Shown piece by piece: positions 56,465 through 64,000 of a stretch of DNA of 64,000 nucleotides. Origin of the DNA: Thiohalocapsa sp. (GTDB lineage: Bacteria > Pseudomonadota > Gammaproteobacteria > Chromatiales > Chromatiaceae); NCBI GenBank assembly GCA_028277725.1, contig JANQFX010000112.1:1-64000 (forward strand). The letters run 5' to 3'. How positions within the stretch are numbered: the stretch's first letter is position 1; each line of letters begins with the position of its first letter. Below the pieces are notes generated by a model. It was not told the origin of the DNA and did no database searches. It worked only from the letters and a program-made list of their open reading frames with translations. The position numbers and the translations under genes were made by a program.

Positions 56465-56605
56465 CAATGGCTCATGTGTAGCAAAAAAAATACAATATCG
56501 TCATTGTCTCGTGCCGTTGGTTTGTCCGGAAATGACTTTTTTATTAATGACTTAAAAATCCTCACCAGAAACAATGAGGCAAGAAAACCTAAAAAAGCAA
56601 AAAAG

Positions 56606-56636
56606 TTGCACTTTTGCCGAGAACATTCGCTACACT
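56606..56636 (+). promoter_or_regulatory. Putative sigma-70 promoter of the OmpA-like gene
   Basis: TTGCAC (56606-56611) and TACACT (56631-56636) with a 19-base spacer, just downstream of an unusually A/T-rich stretch (about 56480-56610) that resembles an UP-element region. Spacing is a little long; assigned by eye only. Confidence 0.4.
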
Positions 56637-56783
56637 ATGAGGGCCGATCGTCTAAACACGCCGACTGCGTCGTCGGACCGGGTTGATCGGGTCCGACTGA
56701 GATGCAACGGTGCAACCGTCGCAAGATCTGCGATAGCCCTTGCCATCGACAGCTTTCCTTCACGCAACATTCGGGAGTCCAAG

Positions 56784-57383
56784 ATGCGTCACTTCAACGC
56801 CCTGCGCACCCTGGCGCTGGCCATTCCGGCCGCCGCCGCCCTGAGCTTCAATGCCGTTGCTCAGGATCTCGACGAGACCTACTGGTACGCCTCCGGCGAT
56901 CCGACCGTACCGGACGGCCAGCTCTGGGCCACCAGCTATGGTGAGTGCTGGCAGTCCGCCCCGCCGGATGGCCCCACCAACCTGCCGCCCTGCCAGATGG
57001 AAGTTCGTGATCCGCTGGTCCTGCGCCTGCAGTTCGCGCTCGACCGCTTCGGCATCGATGACATCACCAACCCGCAGGCGCTGGCCGAGCTCGACGAGTA
57101 CATCGCGGACGTCAAGGCGACCCCGCGTGATGAGCGTCTCGTCATCGGTGGCTTCACCGACAAGCTGGGCACCTTCGACTACAACATGGTCCTGAGTGAG
57201 AACCGCGCCGCCACCGTGCGCAACTACATGATCGATCAGGGTATTCCTCCGGGCGATATCGTACGCGTGAACGGCTACTCCTGGGATGTCCCCGCCGAAT
57301 ACCAGATTGGCGATCTGGGCCCGCTGGAGAACAACCCGCTGCGTCGCCGCGTCGTGATCCTCGAGGTCCCGCCGGGCATGTAA
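56784..57383 (+). CDS. OmpA-family exported protein
   Basis: From ATG 56784 (GGGAG upstream) the 199-aa product has a signal peptide (LRTLALAIPAAAALSFNAVAQ), a short Cys-containing N-terminal region and a C-terminal OmpA-like peptidoglycan-binding domain: LVIGGFTDKLGTFDYNMVLS, ENRAATVRNYMIDQGI and NPLRRRVVI with the conserved Asp and Arg. It probably tethers the outer membrane or periplasm to peptidoglycan. It has its own likely promoter and a strong terminator, so it is a single, well-expressed gene. Confidence 0.87.
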   Translation: MRHFNALRTLALAIPAAAALSFNAVAQDLDETYWYASGDPTVPDGQLWATSYGECWQSAPPDGPTNLPPCQMEVRDPLVLRLQFALDRFGIDDITNPQALAELDEYIADVKATPRDERLVIGGFTDKLGTFDYNMVLSENRAATVRNYMIDQGIPPGDIVRVNGYSWDVPAEYQIGDLGPLENNPLRRRVVILEVPPGM

Positions 57384-57425
57384 GGGCGCATTGCCCGGCG
57401 GTTACGTCGGGTCGTGTTGTCGAAG

Positions 57426-57458
57426 AGCCCGTCGCGCTCCGCGCGGCGGGCTTTTTTT
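57426..57458 (+). terminator. Rho-independent terminator of the OmpA-like gene
   Basis: AGCCCGtCGCGctccGCGCGgCGGGCT hairpin followed by seven T (57452-57458), 43 bases after the stop codon. The opposite strand has no T-run, so it works for the plus strand only. Confidence 0.88.
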
Positions 57459-57499
57459 GTGCCCGATCGTGGCTGTGCGCAGAGCAGGGCAATGCGCGC

Positions 57500-59462
<1,963 letters not shown>

Positions 59463-59552
59463 CGCGGCCCGGCGAGTCCTCGGCATGAGTCGAGGTCCGG
59501 ATGACGGGGCGGTTCACGGCCGCCCCGTGCAGCACGTCCGGTTTGTCCCGAC

Positions 59553-60176
59553 TCAGCCGGAGAGCGCCTTCCAACGGTTTGCGATCGCACAGAAGAGCTC
59601 CGCGGTCTTCTCGGCATCGTAGATCGCCGAGTGCGCTTCGCCGTCGTCCCAACCGATCCCCGCCGCCTGTACGGACTTGGCCAGGACCGTCTGGCCAAAG
59701 GCCAGCCCCGCCAGCGACACGGTGTCGAACACGCTGAATGCGTGGAAGGGGTTGCGCTTGATGTTGCACCTGTCTACTGCGGCCTTGAGAAAGCCCAGGT
59801 CGAAGTGGGCGTTGTGGCCCACCAGGATGGCGCGCGTGCAACCCTCATTCGACACGGCCTTCCTGATCGGTTTCAGGACTTCCTGCAGGGCGGTTTGCTC
59901 CGGCAGGGCGTCGCGGAAGGGATGGTCTGGGTCGATCTTGTTGAATGCGAGTGCCCGGGGATCGAGCTCGGCGCCGATGAAGGGCAGGACGTGTCGGGCG
60001 ATGGTGCGACCTGGCTCGAGTTGGCCATCGTCGTCCATGCGGATGATCACGGCGGCAATTTCCAGGAGCGCGTGGCGCTCGGCGTCGAAACCGGCGGTCT
60101 CGACGTCGACGACGACGGGCAGGAACCCACGGAAGCGGCCCGAGATGCTCGGCTGCGTGAGGAGATCTTCTTGCAT
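59553..60176 (-). CDS. rnt: Ribonuclease T
   Basis: A DEDDh-type 3'-5' exoribonuclease that trims tRNA and other stable RNA ends. The 207-aa product has [20 protein letters not shown] (Exo I), [13 protein letters not shown] (Exo II) and the [15 protein letters not shown] block (Exo III, HxxxxD), with the normal RNase T length and the [20 protein letters not shown] segment. Confidence 0.94.
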   Translation of the reverse strand: MQEDLLTQPSISGRFRGFLPVVVDVETAGFDAERHALLEIAAVIIRMDDDGQLEPGRTIARHVLPFIGAELDPRALAFNKIDPDHPFRDALPEQTALQEVLKPIRKAVSNEGCTRAILVGHNAHFDLGFLKAAVDRCNIKRNPFHAFSVFDTVSLAGLAFGQTVLAKSVQAAGIGWDDGEAHSAIYDAEKTAELFCAIANRWKALSG

Positions 60177-60625
60177 CGACGCAGCATAAGCAGTCCGTCC
60201 GGGAACGCCAAGGCCGCGTGTGCCGTGCGGCTCCGGTGACCCTCAACCGAGCTACGCGGAGAACCCCATGCACCGGGCGATTTGCTGGGAGTCCAGGCTG
60301 AGTCTGCTGCTCACCCTTCACTAGGCCGTCTGCAGTCGTCGCAGACGGCGTCCATCCTTGAGCTCCGCCTGTGAGCGAGCGGCATCGGGTGGTCGGCCTG
60401 GTGCACTGAGGCTCTACGATGGAGGCTCGGTGTGGCTGTGCTACCATCCGTACCCCTTGACGACTCGATGGCGACGCCGCGCGCAAGGGTGGCAGAGGCC
60501 GGAGGCCGGCATCGGTGTACCCTTCGACCGTCACGGGATCGTCGTGGCTGGTAGGACTCAATTGCAGGCCGGACGCGGCTGTATCGAGGACATCGGGAGC
60601 GGGCGAAACAGGAGAGATCCGAATC
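60177..60625. other. Gap between rnt and mlaA without a gene
   Basis: No supported gene in these 449 bases. A perfect 9-bp inverted repeat is at 60325-60349. The frame of mlaA is open upstream to 60515 but those residues precede a clear lipoprotein signal and are not included. Confidence 0.4.
60325..60349. repeat. Inverted repeat, 9-bp perfect stem
   Basis: GCCGTCTGC, seven-base loop AGTCGTC, GCAGACGGC. There is no T-run on either side, so a terminator is not claimed; it could be an operator or an RNA hairpin. Confidence 0.5.
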
Positions 60626-61372
60626 ATGCACTTTGGGTTCAGCCGTGCACTCGCTGCTGCCGTCTTGGTCACCGCCCTCACCGGTTGCGCATCGGTGCCG
60701 CCCGGGGCGGAGGATCCACGAGATCCCTGGCAGTCCTACAACCGGGCAATGTTCTCGTTCAACTCCGACGTCGACAATGCCTTCATCAAGCCGACCGCCA
60801 AGGCCTACCGCTTCGTCACCCCGGAGCCCCTCGACGACGGCATCACGAACTTCTTCAACAATGTTGCCGACGCCACCTCTGCCGTCAACAACGTGCTGCA
60901 GTTCAAGCTGTCCAGGGCCGGCAGTGATGCCGGTCGGGTGGTCGTGAACAGTACGGTCGGATTCGCGGGCTTCTTCGACGTTGCCAGCAACCTTGGGCTT
61001 CCGAGCTACAAGGAAGATTTCGGTCAGACGCTCGGCTACTGGGGCTTCAAAGCCGGTCCCTATTTGGTGTTGCCCATTCTCGGACCGAGCAGCGTTCGGG
61101 ATGGCTTCGGTTGGGCGGGGGACATTGCACTGGACCCGTTCTTCAGCATCAACAAGAACGAGGTGTACTGGGGATTTGTGGCCCTGCGCGTCGTGGATCG
61201 AAGGGCCGATCTAATCGATGCCGGCGACCTCATGGAAGAAGCGGCCTTGGACCCCTACGCCTTCGTTCGTGATGCCTATCTACAGCGCCGACGCTCGCTC
61301 GTACACGATGGCAACCCGCCCAGTGCGCAGGATGAAGACGTGATCTGGGAAGAGGTGGAATCGGCGGACTGA
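60626..61372 (+). CDS. mlaA: Outer membrane lipid asymmetry lipoprotein MlaA (VacJ)
   Basis: MlaA removes misplaced phospholipids from the outer leaflet of the outer membrane and passes them to the Mla pathway. From ATG 60626 (AGGAGA upstream) the 248-aa product has a lipobox (LVTALTGC), then DPWQSYNRAMFSFNSDVDNA, PKTAKAYRFVTPEPLDDGI-like sequence, VNSTVGFAGFFDVAS, EDFGQTLGYWGFKAGPYLVL and PILGPSSVRDGFG, all core MlaA motifs. No other mla genes are in the window. Confidence 0.94.
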   Translation: MHFGFSRALAAAVLVTALTGCASVPPGAEDPRDPWQSYNRAMFSFNSDVDNAFIKPTAKAYRFVTPEPLDDGITNFFNNVADATSAVNNVLQFKLSRAGSDAGRVVVNSTVGFAGFFDVASNLGLPSYKEDFGQTLGYWGFKAGPYLVLPILGPSSVRDGFGWAGDIALDPFFSINKNEVYWGFVALRVVDRRADLIDAGDLMEEAALDPYAFVRDAYLQRRRSLVHDGNPPSAQDEDVIWEEVESAD

Positions 61373-61715
61373 GCGGCGACCGACCGTGCGCCCTCCGGAG
61401 CGCGCGCGTTCGTCGTTTGCAACAGCAGGTCCATTTCGCTGGACGGGCGTCGGGTTCTAGACTACTGCCTTGGCTAGGTCGTTTTGGTTCCGAGTTTTTA
61501 CAATCTGATGGACGACGGGCGTGCGCATGGCCGATTCTGTGTGTCGTGCAGCGGGAGTCAAGCACAAAATAACCCGTTTTGAGAGAAACTTAGACAGACT
61601 CGTCGACGTCGGCCCTTGCTTTTGGCGTTATTCTTGCACGGCTTTTGGCGATCTTCAGGATGCCAAGGCACTGTTGTAAACTATCCTCAAATCCCAGTCA
61701 GGGCGGCTGTGCACC
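61373..61715. other. Gap without a gene
   Basis: 343 bases with no supported gene. The second half is rather A/T-rich (for example near 61560-61640) and probably contains the promoter of the secreted protein gene at 61716. Confidence 0.4.
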
Positions 61716-62423
61716 ATGCTGAGCGCTTTTCAAACATACCAACTATGCGGAAGGGTTCCGAAGGTAATCGGAGCGGTGCTTGCGCTGGCCTTTGTCGGGA
61801 CGGCGGACGCAAGGCTGTTGTCTGCGAGTGTGTACGATTTCAGCTTTCAACAAGGAAGGGTGGTCTACACAACGCCTTCGCTCGATAAGGCCTCGATGGA
61901 AGTGACGGCGGAAAACAGAATCATGCTCGTGGAAGGCGAGCGAAGGGGGCATCGTGTCAACGCCCGCAATCGTCGCGTCGACATCTTGAGGCAGCTGCAA
62001 CTGGGTCTCGGCCCCGCCAATCCCAGCGGCGAGACGGAGGGGTCATTTCTCCTGTTCGGTACGCTCACCGACGGTGAGATGGCCAGCACGACAGAGCTGG
62101 TGGCTCAGTCCCAGGACGCTGTACAGGCATCGGAGTCGATGGGATATCTCATGACAGGGCTTGGCGTCACCGACGGGGAGGCTCTCGCTCTCCAAGGTGT
62201 CGGTGTGTGCGAGTGCGTCGCGGGAATGGACTGTGATCAGTGGATCGAGCAATGCACGAAAATGGGGTCGGCGCCTGCGGGCATTAGGCCGACCGTGTTG
62301 AATACGGCCAATGCCATCCCGACCCCAGCGACCGCGCTACTCGTCTTTGCCGGATTGCTGGGGTTGCGTTACCTATCCGGACGGCGGAACGGGTCTGTCA
62401 TCGCGCGTTGGCGTCCGGCCTAG
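61716..62423 (+). CDS. Secreted protein with PEP-CTERM-like sorting signal
   Basis: The 235-aa product has an N-terminal signal (VIGAVLALAFVGTADA), a mid-region of unknown fold with paired Cys (VCECVAGMDCDQWIEQC), and a C-terminal tail IPTPATALLVFAGLLGLRYL followed by SGRRN. A Pro-containing motif, a single hydrophobic helix and a short Arg-rich end are the layout of PEP-CTERM proteins processed by exosortases, systems that go with exopolysaccharide production. The motif reads PTP, not PEP, so it is a variant. No exosortase gene is in the window. The rest of the protein is not recognised. Confidence 0.65.
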   Translation: MLSAFQTYQLCGRVPKVIGAVLALAFVGTADARLLSASVYDFSFQQGRVVYTTPSLDKASMEVTAENRIMLVEGERRGHRVNARNRRVDILRQLQLGLGPANPSGETEGSFLLFGTLTDGEMASTTELVAQSQDAVQASESMGYLMTGLGVTDGEALALQGVGVCECVAGMDCDQWIEQCTKMGSAPAGIRPTVLNTANAIPTPATALLVFAGLLGLRYLSGRRNGSVIARWRPA

Positions 62424-62696
62424 TCGCGCCGCCGTTGCCCTTCCCTGTCGCTCCTGTCCCCTAAGTGCCGTCTGCGCATGAGCTATTCATGACCTGGCTA
62501 TCTGGATCTTGACTGGACCAGAACCGCCGGGTGCCCGAACAAGATCCAATCCCTATCCCACCTTGGCAGAGGTCGCGTGGCTTAGCCAACCGGCGCGCCT
62601 CCATGTGAGCCAAATAGCCGATCGCGCAGGGATTCGCATGAGTGGCGAAGCAGTCGGCCGCTCCTCTTGGGGCCGATCCTCTCCGCCTAGGCTAAA

Positions 62697-62712
62697 CTGT
62701 CGATATAGACAG
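62697..62712. promoter_or_regulatory. LexA-binding site (SOS box) upstream of dnaE2
   Basis: ctgtcgatatagacag has the CTGT-N8-ACAG pattern of the gammaproteobacterial LexA operator. It lies 18 bases before the ATG at 62731, which fits the known damage-inducible control of dnaE2. Confidence 0.75.
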
Positions 62713-62730
62713 TCATCTGGGCCCCATGCA

Positions 62731-64000
62731 ATGGCAGCCGATGCCCCGCCTCGCTACGCGGAGCTGTATTGCCGTAGCTGTTTCTCGTTCCTGTCTGCCG
62801 CGTCCCAACCGCAGGAGCTGGTGCGTATGGCATCAGAACTCGGCTATACCGCGCTTGCCCTCACGGACCTCTGCTCCCTGGCCGGAGTGGTGCGCGCCCA
62901 CGAGGAGGCCGAGGCCCGTGGGCTCAAGCTGCTGATCGGCAGCGAACTGCCGGTGGAGGATGGCCCGCGGCTGCTCGCTCTGGCGGCGGAGCTGAGGGGC
63001 TATCACAACCTGTCGCGTCTCATCATGTGATGACCGCCATCCGCACGGGCGGCAGCGTCGCCGACGCCGCCTTTCGAGCACGAGCTGGCGTTGATCGCGG
63101 AGCTGGCCTACGCGCCGTTCTTTCTAACGGTGCAGGACATCGTCGCCTTCGCCCGCGGTCGTGGCATCCTGTGTCAAGGGCGGGGCTCGGCGGCCAACTC
63201 GGCGGTTTGCTATTGCCTAGGGATCACCGATGTGGACCCTGCGCGCATGTCCATGCTGTTCGAGCGTTTCGTCTCGCGCGAGCGCAACGAGCCGCCGGAC
63301 ATCGACGTGGACTTCGAGCACCAGCGCCGCGAGGAGGTGATCCAGTACGTCTATACCAAGTACGGACGCGACCGTGCCGCGTTGGCCGCCACCGTCATCA
63401 GCTATCGATCGAAGAGCGCCGTGCGCGACGTCGGCAAGGCCCTTGGCTTTTCCGCCGATCAGATGAATCGGCTTGCCCGCAACATCAACTGGTGGGACGG
63501 GCAGCAGGTGCCGCCGGAGCGGTTGCGGGAGGTGGGTCTAGACCCCGTCAACCCGCGCATCCTGACCTTGATGCGTTTGATACACGAGCTGATTGGCATG
63601 CCGCGGCACCTGTCGCAGCACGTCGGCGGCTTCGTCATTGCCCGCGACCGGCTCGACGAGCTGGTGCCCATCGAGAACGCCGCCATGGACGGTCGCAGCG
63701 TCATCCAGTGGGACAAGGACGACCTGCACGCGCTGGGCCTGCTCAAGGTGGACTGCCTCGCCCTCGGCATGCTGAGTGCGATTCGCCGCGCCGTGGAGCT
63801 GATCAACGGCTACCGTGATGCCGAGCTCAGCCTGGCGGATATCCCCGCCGAGGACCCGGACGTCTATGCCATGATCCAGCGCGAGACCACCGGCGTGTTC
63901 CAGATCGAGTCGCGCGCGCAGATGGCCATGCTGCCGCGGCTCAAACCCGCCTGCTTCTATGACCTGGTCATCGAGGTGGCCATCGTCCGCCCCGGGCCGA
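62731..64000 (+). pseudogene. dnaE2: Error-prone DNA polymerase DnaE2, internally deleted, continues past the window
   Basis: From ATG 62731 the frame begins as DnaE2: YAELYCRSCFSFLSAASQPQ, ALTDLCSLAGVVRAHEEAEA, YHNLSRLI, then stops at 63028. A short piece in another frame, [14 protein letters not shown] (63027-63070), matches the LQDVLTAIRxxxxVAE region some 110 residues further on. From about 63073 the first frame resumes with [20 protein letters not shown] and [40 protein letters not shown], and stays open to the window end. Two parts of the N-terminal PHP domain are thus missing and the frame is broken. In its intact form DnaE2 works with ImuA/ImuB in mutagenic lesion bypass. Confidence 0.78.

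Overview
The window is 64 kb of GC-rich bacterial chromosome. The housekeeping genes (holC, pepA, lptG, dapB, cysM, rlmD, cca, lptF, purB, grxD, rnt, mlaA) are all of gammaproteobacterial type, and gene pairs such as holC-pepA next to an lpt gene, and grxD next to rnt, fit a Chromatiales-like (sulfur or phototrophic) gammaproteobacterium. The genus cannot be fixed from the sequence alone.

Layout. (1) 1-0.83 kb: 5' part of an IS1634-type transposase, frameshifted, running off the left edge. (2) 1.2-13.7 kb: an accessory redox/regulatory region. It has a row of exported proteins (nitrilase-fold hydrolase, CxxC thioredoxin-fold protein, BNR propeller, metallo-beta-lactamase-fold protein with a frameshift). 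Next come two related modules, each pairing a CadC-like membrane regulator (winged helix, membrane segment, TolB-like domain, TPRs) with an exported ankyrin plus double-thioredoxin protein. In the second module the ankyrin-thioredoxin gene is deleted internally, and an IS1380-family element sits in the divergent promoter region. (3) 13.7-22.1 kb: a DUF3604 remnant, a Ycf46-like AAA ATPase and core genes dapB, DUF429, holC, pepA, lptG and cysM. (4) 22.3-39.2 kb: a surface-polysaccharide island bordered by an IS5-like remnant and inserted between cysM and rlmD, which are neighbours in pseudomonads. It carries glycosyltransferases, a PglK/MsbA-like flippase, a pyruvyl transferase, a sulfotransferase, FkbM and TylF-type methyltransferases, NeuB-like and SpsF-like enzymes, a GT2-cytidylyltransferase fusion, a 2-hydroxyacid dehydrogenase and a PhyH oxygenase. 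(5) 40-64 kb: core and conserved genes again (rlmD, CYTH, a peptide-binding protein, cca, lptF far from lptG, a MerR regulator, purB, grxD, rnt, mlaA), a PEP-CTERM-like secreted protein, and the start of dnaE2 behind a LexA box.

Three points stand out. First, 51338-52945 is a single-chain HisH-HisF protein closely resembling eukaryotic HIS7 and not the two-gene bacterial enzyme. Second, an unusual number of genes keep recognisable start and end regions but have lost their middle: TerC, a RoxA-like oxygenase, GNAT-DUF7931, ankyrin-thioredoxin copy 2 and dnaE2. Either real deletion decay or an assembly artefact could explain this. Third, the polysaccharide island encodes a nonulosonate-like (NeuB/cytidylyltransferase) route with an unusual glycosyltransferase-cytidylyltransferase fusion.

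No rRNA, tRNA or CRISPR array was recognised by eye.
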